Source: Advenella incenata (GTDB lineage Bacteria; Pseudomonadota; Gammaproteobacteria; Burkholderiales; Burkholderiaceae_B). Taken from it: DNA of 64,000 bases. Positions 1 through 9,667 of the stretch are shown one piece after another. The first letter of the stretch is position 1. Each line of letters starts with the position of its first letter. The position numbers were made by a program, and so were the translations under genes. Location: positions 1,910,234 to 1,974,233 of the forward strand of contig NZ_SHKO01000001.1 in assembly GCF_004217095.1 (NCBI RefSeq), written 5' to 3'. The notes under the pieces were generated by a model that worked only from the letters and a program-made list of their open reading frames with translations, was not told the origin of the DNA and made no database searches.

Positions 1-387
1 GCTGCCTCTGGTGGCGCCCGCATGCAGGAAAGCCTGTTCTCATTGATGCAAATGGCCAAAACCAACGCCATGCTGACCCGCTTATCTCAGGAAGGGCTGC
101 CGTTTATCAGTGTGCTGACCGACCCGACGATGGGCGGCGTGTCTGCAAGCTTCGCTTTCATGGGCGATGTTGTGATTGCCGAGCCCAAGGCGCTTATCGG
201 TTTTGCCGGTCCGCGCGTCATTGAGCAGACTGTTCGCGAACAGTTGCCCGAAGGCTTTCAACGTGCCGAGTTCCTGCTTGAAAAAGGCGCGGTGGACATG
301 GTTATTGACAGACGCGAACTGCGTACGGAACTGGCGCGATTGATGGCCCTGCTTACACGCCAATCCAGTGAAGCAGTGTCTGCCTAA
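1..387 (+). CDS. accD: Acetyl-CoA carboxylase carboxyltransferase subunit beta, C-terminal part (cut by window start)
   Basis: The 128 visible residues are the C-terminal end of the biotin-dependent carboxyltransferase beta subunit, which works with AccA to move CO2 from carboxybiotin to acetyl-CoA and make malonyl-CoA for fatty acid synthesis. The reading frame is open from base 1 and carries the family motifs [22 protein letters not shown] and [14 protein letters not shown], all highly conserved in AccD. The zinc-ribbon N-terminus lies outside the window. In many relatives folC follows accD; here a MarR regulator begins 14 bases after the stop. Identification is secure and only the start is missing. 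Confidence 0.95.
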   Translation, partial: AASGGARMQESLFSLMQMAKTNAMLTRLSQEGLPFISVLTDPTMGGVSASFAFMGDVVIAEPKALIGFAGPRVIEQTVREQLPEGFQRAEFLLEKGAVDMVIDRRELRTELARLMALLTRQSSEAVSA

Positions 388-401
388 GCCCGGAGGCACG
401 G

Positions 402-842
402 ATGGATTCTGACGCTTTTCGACTCGAAAAAACGCTGACCTATCAGCTGCATCAGTTATCCAAACTGATCGATCGGCGTGTCGACTACTCAGATATTCAA
501 CGCATCTCCCTGAATGCCGGGGAAGGGCGCACGATTGCGGTCCTGGGCTATTACGGCACCCTGTCCGTGATTCAGCTGGCCCGGCTGGCTAATCTGGACA
601 AGAGCCAGGCAAGCAGGGCAGTCGTGTCGCTGGTTGAAAAAGGCATTATAGAAAAACGCAGCGACAGCCGGGACGCAAGAGCATTTGAACTGTTTTTGAC
701 CCCGGCCGGGCAGTTGGTTTATACGGATATCGTAGACCTGATTGTCCAGCGCAACGACGTTGCGCTCAAATCCCTCACGCCTCGCGAAAAACAGACTTTA
801 TTCGGCCTGTTTGGCAAAATCCACCAGAATCTGACTGATTAA
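402..842 (+). CDS. MarR family transcriptional regulator
   Basis: A 146-residue winged-helix regulator of the MarR family, which binds short inverted repeats as a dimer and usually releases them on binding a small aromatic ligand. The helix-turn-helix spans about residues 54-80 (VIQLARLANLDKSQASRAV) and the wing follows with the D-x-R type segment SDSRDARAF at 87-95. A GGAGG ribosome site sits 5 bases before the ATG. It is followed, after 165 bases with an inverted repeat at 922-943, by a flavin monooxygenase gene that it probably controls. The ligand cannot be read from the sequence. Confidence 0.9.
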   Translation: MDSDAFRLEKTLTYQLHQLSKLIDRRVDYSDIQRISLNAGEGRTIAVLGYYGTLSVIQLARLANLDKSQASRAVVSLVEKGIIEKRSDSRDARAFELFLTPAGQLVYTDIVDLIVQRNDVALKSLTPREKQTLFGLFGKIHQNLTD

Positions 843-921
843 CCGGGTGCTTGGGCGCAATGATTAACTTGCGCACGCAGCCGCCGTGTCACGGGTAAAT
901 ACCCATATCCGCATGCTTGAA

Positions 922-943
922 TTTAGTTGATTTTTCAATTAAA
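922..943. promoter_or_regulatory. Probable MarR operator upstream of the monooxygenase
   Basis: An imperfect inverted repeat with arms TTTAGTTGA (922-930) and TCAATTAAA (935-943) around four T residues. One of nine positions breaks the symmetry. TTGA...TCAA dyads of about this size are typical MarR family operators. It lies between the MarR gene and the monooxygenase start at 1008, so a repressor bound here could block transcription of the monooxygenase. Function is inferred from motif and position. Confidence 0.5.
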
Positions 944-1007
944 CTGCAAAAAAATTAATGCCGCAGCACTTGCGCCATTTCAGGATAACAGCGTCAGGAG
1001 ACTTCTT

Positions 1008-2729
1008 ATGCATCAGCCCTTGCGGCAGCCGCGCGCCTCTCTATATCATCCTTACACCGTCTATGCTCCATATCACCCCGGAGCAGGCCAGGACACCACA
1101 GCGCCGGTGACCATTGTAGGCGGCGGGCCCATCGGGCTGGTTACCGCACTCATTCTGGCTCGCCATGGCATCCGTTCAAACGTACTGATATCGGAATGTC
1201 AGGTGACCGAGGGCAGCCGGGCCATTGTTTTTACCAAACGCTCAATGGAAATCCTGGATTTTGCCGGGGTCGCAACACGCGTCATGAGCAAAGCGCTGCC
1301 CTGGACCAGCGGCAACTCGTACTATAAAGGGGAGCGAGTATTTCGCATGGAAACGCCGGTCGACGATAACGACCGTTTCGCGCCACTGAATAATCTACAG
1401 CAAAATTGGCTGGAAACGTATCTGGTTGAAGCCGCACAGGCGCAGCCCCTGATCCGCTTGTGCTGGGGGAATCGGCTCACTTCTTTTACCCAGGACGACT
1501 CAGGTGTTGCTCTGGTCGTTGATACACCGGAAGGCGAATATACCTGCCGCACCCACTGGCTGGTCGCTGCCGATGGCGCGCGTTCGACGGTGCGACAGCA
1601 ACTGGGACTGGCCCTGGAAGGCGACAGTTACGAAGGCCGGTTTGTTATTGTGGATATTCGAATTGATCTGGATCTGCCTACGGAGCGACTGGCATTCTTT
1701 TCACCCGACTGGAATCCTGGCAATACCATTCTGATGCATAAAGAGCCGGACAATATCTGGCGTTTTGATTATCAGCTGGCTGCCGACGTTAGCAGCGAAG
1801 AAGCGCTGAAACCCGAGAATCTGGCGGCAGCGGTCAATGCGCAACTGCAGATGATGGGATACCAGGATAAAGACTGGGAAATGGACTGGGCTTCGGTCTA
1901 TTCGGCGCGTGCGCTTACCCTGCCTGACTATGTGCATCAAAGAGTCATGTTTGTGGGGGATGCGGCTCATTTGCTTCCTATCTTTGGCGTAAGGGGCGCC
2001 AATACCGGGTTTCAGGATGCAATGGATCTGGGCTGGAAATTGGCGGCTGTCGTCAATGGCCAGGCAGACATCGCGTTGTTGCAAACCTACAGCGCAGACC
2101 GGGTAAGCGCCGCCAGGGAAATCATCGCAGAGGCGGGCAAAAGTACCCGTTTCATGGCGCCACCAACGGCGGGTTTCCGGTTGCTGCGCGATGCCACGCT
2201 AGGCTTGTCGCTTAAGCATGATTTTGTGCGACCGCTTTTTCACTGGCGTACCTCGCGTGCCCACGCCTACCGGGAATCCCCCCTGAACAGTGCGCAGGAC
2301 GATAATGCCATCATGCCTGCCGCCATTGAAAACGGTAGCGTGTTTGTCAACTTGAAACTGGCTGATGGCAGTTATCTGTATGATCATTTTGACGAAGGTT
2401 TTCAGGTTGTCTATATGGGCGGTGGGCAAGGGCCGCAGGTGGCGCCCGAATCATTGAGACAGGAAGTGAGAGCCTTGCGTGCCATCGGCAGGCCTGTCAC
2501 CCTGCATGTGCTCGGTTCAGCAGATGCTGCGGTTGAGCCGCACGGCGATCATATCGCCTACCAGGTTGCGGCTGAGGTGTTGCGGCAGCGCTATGCGGTC
2601 AAAGGCGGGGAAGTGTACGTGATCAGGCCGGACCAACACGTGAGCGCGCGCTGGCAGCAGTACGCCTGGGGTTGTCTTAGCCAATATATCGGACAATTGC
2701 CGGGTAGTACCGGACATAAGGAGAATTAA
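1008..2729 (+). CDS. FAD-dependent aromatic-ring type monooxygenase
   Basis: A 573-residue group A flavoprotein monooxygenase of the PheA/TfdB/MhpA type (FAD_binding_3), which uses NAD(P)H and O2 to hydroxylate an aromatic substrate. It has the Rossmann GxGxxG-like segment VGGGPIG (about 37-43), the DG motif VAADGARST near 185-193 and the second FAD motif VGDAAHLLPIFG near 315-326; the C-terminal 120 residues match the thioredoxin-like domain of these enzymes. The ATG at 1008 has CAGGAG 7 bases before it and gives the usual length; an upstream in-frame start at 927 would run through the operator-like dyad and is less likely. The next gene, DUF2783, is a regular partner of this enzyme class. 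The substrate is unknown. Confidence 0.88.
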   Translation: MHQPLRQPRASLYHPYTVYAPYHPGAGQDTTAPVTIVGGGPIGLVTALILARHGIRSNVLISECQVTEGSRAIVFTKRSMEILDFAGVATRVMSKALPWTSGNSYYKGERVFRMETPVDDNDRFAPLNNLQQNWLETYLVEAAQAQPLIRLCWGNRLTSFTQDDSGVALVVDTPEGEYTCRTHWLVAADGARSTVRQQLGLALEGDSYEGRFVIVDIRIDLDLPTERLAFFSPDWNPGNTILMHKEPDNIWRFDYQLAADVSSEEALKPENLAAAVNAQLQMMGYQDKDWEMDWASVYSARALTLPDYVHQRVMFVGDAAHLLPIFGVRGANTGFQDAMDLGWKLAAVVNGQADIALLQTYSADRVSAAREIIAEAGKSTRFMAPPTAGFRLLRDATLGLSLKHDFVRPLFHWRTSRAHAYRESPLNSAQDDNAIMPAAIENGSVFVNLKLADGSYLYDHFDEGFQVVYMGGGQGPQVAPESLRQEVRALRAIGRPVTLHVLGSADAAVEPHGDHIAYQVAAEVLRQRYAVKGGEVYVIRPDQHVSARWQQYAWGCLSQYIGQLPGSTGHKEN

Positions 2730-2730
2730 G

Positions 2731-2910
2731 ATGAGTATTCAGACCCACGCGCTGGAGCAGGTATATGATCATTTGGCTGAAACCCTGGATTCAATTCCCG
2801 AGTCGGGCCGCAGCCTGATGCTGACTCGGCTGGCGCTGCTGATGAGCGAGCACATCGGGCAGGAAGACTTGATTTGCAGGTTGATTGACGAGGCGGCGCT
2901 AAACGACTAA
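2731..2910 (+). CDS. DUF2783 family small protein
   Basis: A 59-residue acidic helical protein starting at an ATG one base after the monooxygenase stop, with AAGGAG in the 3' end of that gene as its ribosome site. The central segment SGRSLMLTRLALLMSEHIGQEDLICRLIDEA (given here as a description of residues about 25-56: leucine-rich, ending in a conserved GxxxxL pattern) fits the DUF2783 family, commonly encoded directly after FAD_binding_3 monooxygenases. No catalytic residues are apparent, and a role as accessory or stabilising subunit is only inferred from the tight linkage. Confidence 0.75.
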   Translation: MSIQTHALEQVYDHLAETLDSIPESGRSLMLTRLALLMSEHIGQEDLICRLIDEAALND

Positions 2911-2917
2911 TGGAAAT

Positions 2918-2958
2918 TGCCACTATGCATAAATTGAACGCAGTGGCATGATTTATGC
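2918..2958. promoter_or_regulatory. Interleaved inverted repeats before the first Bug receptor gene
   Basis: Two inverted repeats are interlaced: TGCCACT (2918-2924) with AGTGGCA (2942-2948), and GCATAAAT (2927-2934) with ATTTATGC (2951-2958). They lie in the 142 bp gap between the DUF2783 gene and the receptor gene. The paired geometry suggests a regulator site or a structured leader; no specific protein can be named. Confidence 0.3.
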
Positions 2959-3052
2959 TGCATCAGGCTCTTGCTTTACAGTAACACCTGGCCTCTGGTA
3001 CCTGTGTGTACATCGGTGCGTCAGTATAAAAACCTATTAGTGGAGATACCAA

Positions 3053-4012
3053 ATGAACATCAAACAGTGGCTGTCCGTGGCTACCCTGAGTCTGGCCGGG
3101 ATGGCTGCCCATGCTGCGTGGCCGGAAGGCCCTGTCACCTGGGTTGTGCCGTATCCTGCAGGCGGCGGCACAGACGTGATTGCCCGAACAGTGGCTGCAT
3201 CCCTGGAAAAAACGCTGGGGCAAACAATCGTGATCGAAAACAAGCCCGGCGGCGGCACTGCCATTGGCGCCTCGGCAATCTCCCGCGCCAAACCGGACGG
3301 CTACACTGTCGGCACGGCCGATTCAGGTACGCTGGCCTTCAATCCTTCGCTCTACAAAAGCCTCACGTATGATCCGGCAAAATTTACCTATATCGGTGGG
3401 TTAGCACGGTTTCCGCTGGTTTTGGCAGTACCAGCCAACTCGCCGTTTAAAACAGTCAATGAATTGATCGAAGCGGCCAAGAAAGAGCCGGGCAAACTAA
3501 CGGCCAGTTCTGCCGGCGCGGGCTCTCCTCACCATCTGGCGCTTGAACGCTTCAAGCAGTTGACCAAAACCGATATTGTGCATGTGCCTTATAAGGGCGC
3601 GGCGCCGGCATTGCAGGATTTGATCGGTGGCCAGGTTGACCTTATGTTTGGTGATTTGGGCTCGTCACTGCCCAATATCAAGGCGGGCAAAGCCCGGGTG
3701 CTGGCCGTGACCGTGCCAGAGCGTCTGGCTCTGTTGCCAGATGTGCCCACCATGGCTCAGGAAGGCGTAGGTGATTTTGTTGCTTATGCATGGCAGGGCC
3801 TGGTCGGACCGGCCGGCATGCCGGATGATGTCGTGAAAAAGTTGGATTCAGATTTGAAAGCGACGCTGGAGAGTGAGGCAGTGAGCAAGAAAGTGCAGGC
3901 GCTGGGCGTAGAGATTATGCCCATGACGTCATCCGAATTCAAAGCCTATTCCGACAAGGAACGCGAAGACTGGGGCAAGATTATCAAGGCAGGGAACATC
4001 ACGCTGCAATAA
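3053..4012 (+). CDS. Tripartite tricarboxylate transporter substrate-binding protein (Bug family)
   Basis: A 319-residue periplasmic receptor of the Bug/TctC family, which delivers organic acids to a TctAB-type membrane carrier. A signal peptide covers residues 1-21 or 22 (ending AAHA), followed by the family landmarks WVVPYPAGGGTDVIAR, VIENKPGGG, AKPDGYT and HVPYKGAAPALQDLIGGQVD. GGAG precedes the ATG by 7 bases. It directly follows the monooxygenase locus in the same direction, so it may import the substrate of that enzyme. No membrane components are encoded in the window, which is normal for the many orphan Bug receptors of Alcaligenaceae. Confidence 0.92.
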   Translation: MNIKQWLSVATLSLAGMAAHAAWPEGPVTWVVPYPAGGGTDVIARTVAASLEKTLGQTIVIENKPGGGTAIGASAISRAKPDGYTVGTADSGTLAFNPSLYKSLTYDPAKFTYIGGLARFPLVLAVPANSPFKTVNELIEAAKKEPGKLTASSAGAGSPHHLALERFKQLTKTDIVHVPYKGAAPALQDLIGGQVDLMFGDLGSSLPNIKAGKARVLAVTVPERLALLPDVPTMAQEGVGDFVAYAWQGLVGPAGMPDDVVKKLDSDLKATLESEAVSKKVQALGVEIMPMTSSEFKAYSDKEREDWGKIIKAGNITLQ

Positions 4013-4080
4013 AGCGCAGCAGCAATAAGTGCCGCGTTGCGATAGGGACGCGGTGTTCACGTTTATCGCAGCAGACAAAC

Positions 4081-4138
4081 AAAAAGCCCCTTGTCATTGC
4101 ACTGTGTTTAACGCAGTGCTACAGACAAGGGGCTTTTT
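4081..4138. terminator. Bidirectional intrinsic terminator between the Bug receptor and rne
   Basis: The arms AAAAAGCCCCTTGTC (4081-4095) and GACAAGGGGCTTTTT (4124-4138) pair perfectly. A second inner stem (GCACTG with CAGTGC) lies in the loop. A T-run ends the hairpin on either strand, so it can stop both convergent genes. Confidence 0.85.
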
Positions 4139-4184
4139 CCATTGTGCGGCCTGTTTTCAGTAATGGAGACAGGCCGACAGTGGT

Positions 4185-7100
4185 TTACTCGTCGCGGGTT
4201 TCCACGATTTCCAATGGTTCCGCCTGAGCCTGGCTACGTGCCTTGCGAGGACGTCCGGCAGGTTTTGGAGGAGGGGCCATCATTGCTTCTTCCGTGAGCC
4301 CGGAGCGGGTCTCTACCCATTCCATACCAACGCCAGAAACGATTTCTTTAAGCGCTTCCTTGTTGGCGGCAACGGCCGGAGCAGTAACAGCAGTTGCTGC
4401 GGGAGCTGGCGCTGATACTGGGGCTGCTGCAGGTGCCACCGGTTCATCAGCAACGACTGCCGGTTTTGCTTCTGCCTGCTCGGCAGGGGCCTGCACCTGT
4501 GCCACGGCTTTTTCTGCGACTTCGACAGGAGTCTCGGCTGCAGCAGCGTTGCTGGCTACTGGTGCCGGGGCAGTGTCGGTCGCGGCTGCTACAGCCTGTT
4601 CCACTGGTTCAGCGGGGGCGGCAGATGTCGCTGTTTCAACGGGTGTTGATGGCGCAATGGGCTCAGAAGCGACTGCCGCCGGTTCGGCCAGGGCCGCCAC
4701 TGGATGATCAGCGGCAGGCGCAGCAGTTGCTGCGGTTTTGGCCGCAGGGGTATCCGACACGGAAGTCGACTGATCACTTTGCGCAGGCGATGCAGTGTCG
4801 TCAGACGCCACATTGTTTGTTGCTGGTGTAGTGCCAGACTGGCTTTCTGCGTTGTCTGCCTGTGCGCTGGTGACTGCATCAGCAGTAGCGCCTGCGCCTG
4901 TAGCGAGCAACACTTCGTTGGGCACGAAAGACGCTTTTTCGGAGTCTGTCGTCTCTACCGAATCGTTCTGACGACGGCCGCGACGGCTGCGACGACGACG
5001 ACGACGCGGTTCAGTATCGCCGGTCTGAGTGTCTTCGCCTTCTGTAGCGCGATCGTTTTCGTCTTCGGAATCGTCGTCAATCAGATCCTGCTCGAGCGGG
5101 GTTGGTCGGGCGGCAGCGTCCGCGCTGGCCTGGCGGCTACGGCGTGGTGCCGGCGCTGCTTCGGTCTGTTCAGTCTCTGATGCCTGTGCCTGCTCAGCAT
5201 TTTCTGTTGCTACTGCTGTTGTGACTTCGGTCTCGTCGCCGGTGTTGCGGCGGTTGCGGCCTCGTCCACGGCGGTTGCGACTGCGGCCACCGCTGTCTTC
5301 CGTGCTGGCGTTCGCCTGGGCATTGGCGCTGGCTGGCGCTTTGCCCTCGGCAACGGTGTCCTGGGTCTCGCTATCGTCCTGCTTGCGCTGGCGTCCCCGC
5401 GGATTGCGGCGGTTTTCGCCATCTTCCTCGGATTTGGCCGATGTGCGTTTGTCGCCGCGGCGGTTGCGTCCACCGCGCTCGCCGCGTTCACCGCGTTCAC
5501 CGCTGGCAGCGGTGCGAGAGCCACCGCGCGCATTGCGTGCGCCCGATTTTTCGGTGGTAGATGCGTCTTTTTGCGGTTCTGCAGGCGCAGCCGCTTTTGG
5601 ACCAGCCAGCCACGACAGCACTTTCTGGAACATGCCGCCGATACTTGGGGCCGCTGCTGCGCTTACCTGCGGCTGTGCAACCACTTGTGGTTTGATCGCG
5701 CTCGGTGCAGGCTGGTCAGGAGAAATGCCTTTGACCAGTGCCTCCGGGCGCTCGTTATGTTCGGATTTTTCCTTGGTGGATTCCCATGTGACACTGGTTT
5801 CCGGCGCTTCGATCAGGTCAATGCTGGCCTTGGGATCATCCAGCCGGGAATCATCGTAGCGGATGCGTTCGATATGATGGTGCGGCGTCTCGAAATGCTT
5901 GTTCGGAATCAGTACCAGATTAACTTTCAGGCGTGATTCGAGTTTGACAATATCGGCCCGTTTTTCGTTCATCAGGAACGTTGCCACTTCCACTGGCACC
6001 TGTGCGTGCAGGGCAGCGGTATTTTCCTTCATGGCCTCTTCCTGCAACAGGCGCAGCACATTCAGGGCGCTGGATTCGACGTCACGGATGACGCCTGTGC
6101 CGTTACAGCGTGGGCAGGTAATATGGGAGCCTTCGTTCAGGGCCGGACGCAGGCGCTGACGCGACAGTTCCATCAGGCCGAAACGGGAGATTTTCCCCAT
6201 CTGGACCCGGGCACGATCCACATGCAGGGCATCGCGCAGTTTCTGTTCGACAGCCCGCTGGTTCTTGTTGTCTTCCATGTCGATGAAGTCGATCACGATC
6301 AGACCACCCAGGTCGCGCAGGCGCAACTGGCGAGCCACTTCTTCGGCGGCTTCCAGATTGGTGCGCATGGCGGTTTCTTCGATATCGGCGCCACGCGTAG
6401 AGCGGGCCGAGTTCACGTCAATGGCGACCAGGGCTTCTGTGTGGTCAATAACCACAGAGCCGCCGGAAGGCAACTGGACGGTACGTGAATATGCGGTTTC
6501 GATCTGGTGTTCGATCTGGAATCGCGAAAACAGGGGAATATCATCCTGATAGCGTTTGACGCGATTGACGTTGTCAGGCATGACGTCTTGCATGAAAGCC
6601 GTTGCCTGTTGCGTAATGGCCTCGGTGTCGATCAGGATTTCGCTGATGTCGGGCGAGAAATAATCGCGGATGGCGCGAATAACCAGGCTCGATTCCTGGT
6701 AAATGAGGACCGGAGCAGGGTAGTCTTTAGCAGCGGCATCAATGGCGGTCCACAGTTGCAGCAGGTATTTCAAGTCCCACTGCAGTTCGGGAACGCTGCG
6801 GCCAATACCGGCGGTACGGGCAATAATGCTCATGCCAGTCGGCAGGTCAAGCTGCTCCATGGCATCGCGCAGTTCCTGGCGATCTTCGCCTTCGATGCGA
6901 CGCGATACACCACCACCACGCGGGTTGTTGGGCATCAGGACCAGATAGCGGCCAGCCAGGGAAATGAACGTGGTCAGGGCTGCGCCCTTATTGCCGCGCT
7001 CTTCCTTTTCTACCTGGATAATGAGTTCCTGGCCTTCGTGCAGGGCGTCCTGGATGCGTGCACTGCGCACATCCACGCCTTCCTTGAAATAGCTGCGGAC

Positions 7101-7319
7101 CACTTCCTTGAAAGGAAGAAAACCGTGGCGATCGTGACCATAGTTGACAAAGCAGGCTTCCAGGCCGGGTTCAATACGTGTAATGACCCCTTTGTAGATG
7201 CTTCCCTTGCGTTGTTCACGGCCGGCGGTTTCGATATCGATGTCGATCAGCTTCTGGCCATCGACAATCGCAACGCGTAATTCTTCTTGATGCGTTGCGT
7301 TGAATAACATGCGTTTCAT
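4185..7319 (-). CDS. rne: Ribonuclease E
   Basis: The 1044-residue endoribonuclease that starts most mRNA decay, processes rRNA and tRNA, and scaffolds the degradosome. The catalytic half (residues 1 to about 520) has the S1 domain (about 35-120), the DNase I-like catalytic segments [12 protein letters not shown] (D near 300) and VIDFIDMED (D near 343-346), and the Zn-link CPRCNGTG near 401-408, which joins subunits. The C-terminal half is low-complexity: arginine-rich blocks at about 610-770 that fit RNA binding, then a long Ala/Pro/Glu/Val stretch and a short conserved-looking tail [19 protein letters not shown]. Partner proteins of the tail cannot be predicted. The leader contains a strong hairpin (7405-7425), which may take part in autoregulation. 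Confidence 0.96.
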   Translation of the reverse strand: MKRMLFNATHQEELRVAIVDGQKLIDIDIETAGREQRKGSIYKGVITRIEPGLEACFVNYGHDRHGFLPFKEVVRSYFKEGVDVRSARIQDALHEGQELIIQVEKEERGNKGAALTTFISLAGRYLVLMPNNPRGGGVSRRIEGEDRQELRDAMEQLDLPTGMSIIARTAGIGRSVPELQWDLKYLLQLWTAIDAAAKDYPAPVLIYQESSLVIRAIRDYFSPDISEILIDTEAITQQATAFMQDVMPDNVNRVKRYQDDIPLFSRFQIEHQIETAYSRTVQLPSGGSVVIDHTEALVAIDVNSARSTRGADIEETAMRTNLEAAEEVARQLRLRDLGGLIVIDFIDMEDNKNQRAVEQKLRDALHVDRARVQMGKISRFGLMELSRQRLRPALNEGSHITCPRCNGTGVIRDVESSALNVLRLLQEEAMKENTAALHAQVPVEVATFLMNEKRADIVKLESRLKVNLVLIPNKHFETPHHHIERIRYDDSRLDDPKASIDLIEAPETSVTWESTKEKSEHNERPEALVKGISPDQPAPSAIKPQVVAQPQVSAAAAPSIGGMFQKVLSWLAGPKAAAPAEPQKDASTTEKSGARNARGGSRTAASGERGERGERGGRNRRGDKRTSAKSEEDGENRRNPRGRQRKQDDSETQDTVAEGKAPASANAQANASTEDSGGRSRNRRGRGRNRRNTGDETEVTTAVATENAEQAQASETEQTEAAPAPRRSRQASADAAARPTPLEQDLIDDDSEDENDRATEGEDTQTGDTEPRRRRRRSRRGRRQNDSVETTDSEKASFVPNEVLLATGAGATADAVTSAQADNAESQSGTTPATNNVASDDTASPAQSDQSTSVSDTPAAKTAATAAPAADHPVAALAEPAAVASEPIAPSTPVETATSAAPAEPVEQAVAAATDTAPAPVASNAAAAETPVEVAEKAVAQVQAPAEQAEAKPAVVADEPVAPAAAPVSAPAPAATAVTAPAVAANKEALKEIVSGVGMEWVETRSGLTEEAMMAPPPKPAGRPRKARSQAQAEPLEIVETRDE

Positions 7320-7870
7320 AGAGCAGTTTCTCCGTTAAACGAGAGCAACGAACGCCGTTGCACTCACCACGAGTAACTGGTGAAACGTACGAATAGACGA
7401 TTGACTCGCGCGGATCCCGCGCGAGGTCGGGGCGCTTTATGTGGGACTGTCTGCCGTCGGATGACGACGTGCAGCAGAGCCAGTCAGAAAATTAACAGAG
7501 TAAAGTAATTTCAATTGTTGAATTCTTCTGTGTTTTATCCTGCCGTTTCCTTGCGGTGCCGTCAGGACAAAATAAAAACCAGGGCGCTTCGTTCATTCTG
7601 TACGCTATAAACACAATGGCGGTGATATCTGTGGGCAGATGATGTATGGCCTGCCGCGTTGATAACAGATACGACAAGCGCCGCAGTGTTTATAAACCAG
7701 TCACTCAAAAGACTGAAATACAGATAGCGGATTGACGTTAGGACGGTACAATGCGTATTTGGCTGACGGGCGGAGACCTGCTTGCAGTTTCTTGGACTAC
7801 GGGTTTCTCAACGCCGGACGGTTTTAATTCAGTCTTTTTGTGGTCTCCGAATTATAAGGCTCTTTTGAGT
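7320..7870. other. Divergent rne/rluC regulatory region
   Basis: This 551 bp stretch lies between the divergent rne and rluC starts. It holds a GC-rich hairpin at 7405-7425 and, from about 7490 to 7745, AT-rich sequence suitable for promoters of both genes. Short open frames here (for example 7492-7677 on the minus strand, and the N-terminal extension of rluC from 7751) have no supporting features. Confidence 0.5.
7405..7425 (-). promoter_or_regulatory. GC-rich hairpin in the rne leader
   Basis: CTCGCGCGG (7405-7413) and CCGCGCGAG (7417-7425) form a perfect 9-bp stem with a 3-base loop. It lies 86-106 bases upstream of the rne ATG. Enterobacterial rne mRNA is autoregulated through hairpins in a long 5' leader, so a similar role is possible. 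The E. coli hairpin sequences are not recognisable here; the function is inference. Confidence 0.45.
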
Positions 7871-8824
7871 ATGTGCAAACAAACTTCTGATAAAAAACCA
7901 ACTTTTTCTGTCCGGCTGGTACGAGCGGACGCCGGATCCGACGGTCAGCGCATCGATAATTTTCTTATCCGTGAGTGCAAGGGGGTGCCTAAAAGCCATC
8001 TTTACAAGGCCATCCGCAGCGGCCAGGTCCGCGTCAACAAGGGGCGGGTGCAGGCCGAATATCGGGTAAAAGACGGCGATGAAATCCGGATTCCGCCCTT
8101 GCGGGTGGCTACGCCCGATGAAAACCGGGTTGTGCCGGCAGGCCAGTTTCCGATTGTTTTTGAGGATGACGCACTGATTGTCATCGATAAACCGTCGGGT
8201 GTAGCCGTTCATGGCGGCAGCGGCGTGTCTTTCGGGGTCATCGAACAGATGCGGGCGGCCCGGCCCGAGGCGCGGTTCCTGGAATTGGCACATCGTCTGG
8301 ACAAAGAAACCTCGGGATTGTTGATGATCGCCAAAAAGCGCGCCGCACTGGTCGCGTTGCACGGCATGTTCAAAGAAAGCCGCGGGCGCAAATGTTATCT
8401 TGCCCTGGTTGAGGGTGACTGGGTCAATGACCGGCAGCATATACGGCTGCCCCTGGAAAAATACCTGACCCGCGATGGCGAGCGGCGGGTGCGGGTTCGT
8501 CCCGATGGCAAAGTTGCGCATACGATAGTGAGCAAGGAGGCGCGTTTTGGCCGCTATACGCTGGTCAAGGCCGAGCTGCGCACCGGGCGCACCCATCAGA
8601 TTCGGGTGCATCTGGCCGCTAGTGGTTTTCCTATCGTGGGCGACGAAAAATATGGCAATGACGAGACCCGCATTGCGTTTGCCCGACAGGGGTTTGCCCG
8701 CATGTTCCTGCATGCTCATACGCTGGAAATCCCTCATCCTGTAACGCAGGAGCCCTTATCGCTGACTGCGCCGCTGCCCGAGGTGTGCCGACAATTGCTC
8801 GATCGTTTGGCGGTCCGCCGCTAA
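7871..8824 (+). CDS. rluC: 23S rRNA pseudouridine synthase C
   Basis: A 317-residue pseudouridine synthase predicted to modify the three sites of domain V region 955/2504/2580 of 23S rRNA. An N-terminal S4 domain (about 20-80, RIDNFLIRECKGVPKSHLYK) precedes the RluA-type catalytic domain with HRLDKETSGLL, in which the catalytic aspartate falls at residue 144. The ATG at 7871 was preferred over the longer frame from 7751 because it gives the family length (about 319) and aligns the N-terminus with E. coli RluC; its ribosome site is weak. It is divergent from rne, the order found in many Proteobacteria. Confidence 0.93.
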   Translation: MCKQTSDKKPTFSVRLVRADAGSDGQRIDNFLIRECKGVPKSHLYKAIRSGQVRVNKGRVQAEYRVKDGDEIRIPPLRVATPDENRVVPAGQFPIVFEDDALIVIDKPSGVAVHGGSGVSFGVIEQMRAARPEARFLELAHRLDKETSGLLMIAKKRAALVALHGMFKESRGRKCYLALVEGDWVNDRQHIRLPLEKYLTRDGERRVRVRPDGKVAHTIVSKEARFGRYTLVKAELRTGRTHQIRVHLAASGFPIVGDEKYGNDETRIAFARQGFARMFLHAHTLEIPHPVTQEPLSLTAPLPEVCRQLLDRLAVRR

Positions 8825-8921
8825 GCGCGGACGCCTTTGTGGTTGGCGCAAGCGGCGTCACAGCAGGAACTTCAATTTATTGTTGTTTAAATGCACCGCT
8901 ACCCCCTCCTGATTTCATAAT

Positions 8922-9599
8922 ATGGAAAATAGAATGCGTTATTCACTTGCCATCTTCGATTGGGATGGAACCCTCATGGATTCCACCCATACCATTGTCG
9001 CAGCCATTCAGGCTGCCTGTCGTGATATGGGATTGCCTGTACCCGGCGTTGCGCAGGCCAGCTGGGTTATCGGGCTCTCGCTCGATGAGGCGCTGCATCG
9101 CGCCGTGCCCGATTTGACGCCGTCCCAGTTGCCGCGGTTTCTCGAACGCTATCGCATCCACTACCTGCTCAGGGACCCTGATTTGCGCACCTTCGATGGC
9201 ATTATTGGTATGCTCGATGCATTGCAGGCCGAGGGGGTGCTGATGGCCGTGGCTACGGGTAAAAGCCGTGTCGGATTGGACCGGGTATTGACTGGAATGA
9301 ACCTGGGGCACTATTTTGATGCCTCCCGTACCGCGGATCAGACATTTAGCAAGCCGCACCCGCGAATGCTCGAGGAAATTCTGGAGGAGCTGGCGGTGCC
9401 GGCCGCGCAGGCGGTTATGGTGGGCGATACCTCGCATGACATTCAGATGGCTCAGGCTGCCGGTGTGGACAGCATTGCGGTCACGTATGGCGCGCACAGT
9501 GAACAAGAGCTGGTTGCCAGCAAACCGACCCTGATTGCGGCAACGCCACCGCAATTACAAGCGTTTTTGCTGGAACATTGTCGAAAAATGGCTGTCTAA
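8922..9599 (+). CDS. HAD-IA family hydrolase (phosphoglycolate-phosphatase-like)
   Basis: A 225-residue haloacid dehalogenase fold phosphatase. Motif I is [10 protein letters not shown] with the nucleophile D13 and the acid D15, motif II is ATGKSR, and motif IV is [13 protein letters not shown]; a helical cap lies between motifs I and II. It resembles Gph-type phosphatases and the paralogue linked to rluC in beta- and gammaproteobacteria. A second ATG at 8934 would remove four residues and is equally plausible. Substrate specificity cannot be read from the sequence. Confidence 0.88.
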   Translation: MENRMRYSLAIFDWDGTLMDSTHTIVAAIQAACRDMGLPVPGVAQASWVIGLSLDEALHRAVPDLTPSQLPRFLERYRIHYLLRDPDLRTFDGIIGMLDALQAEGVLMAVATGKSRVGLDRVLTGMNLGHYFDASRTADQTFSKPHPRMLEEILEELAVPAAQAVMVGDTSHDIQMAQAAGVDSIAVTYGAHSEQELVASKPTLIAATPPQLQAFLLEHCRKMAV

Positions 9600-9667
9600 T
9601 TTTCCAAGTAGTGATATTGATCATTATTGCTGTCCTTTTTTGCGCCAGCAAGCCACCGGAGCCAACC

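Noticed and set aside
5029-5859. 276-codon plus-strand open frame opposite rne
   Set aside because: It mirrors the GC-rich, arginine- and alanine-coding C-terminal half of rne. The translation is low-complexity Ser/Arg/Ala without domains or a ribosome site.
6507-7280. 257-codon plus-strand open frame opposite the rne catalytic half
   Set aside because: It is a mirror of the strongly conserved rne sequence and shows no independent features.
7492-7677. 61-codon minus-strand open frame in the rne/rluC spacer
   Set aside because: It has no family resemblance and overlaps the AT-rich region expected to hold the promoters. An rne leader peptide is not supported.
7829-8737. 302-codon minus-strand open frame opposite rluC
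   Set aside because: rluC on the plus strand has all family motifs and the catalytic aspartate at residue 144. The reverse translation has no recognisable domain.
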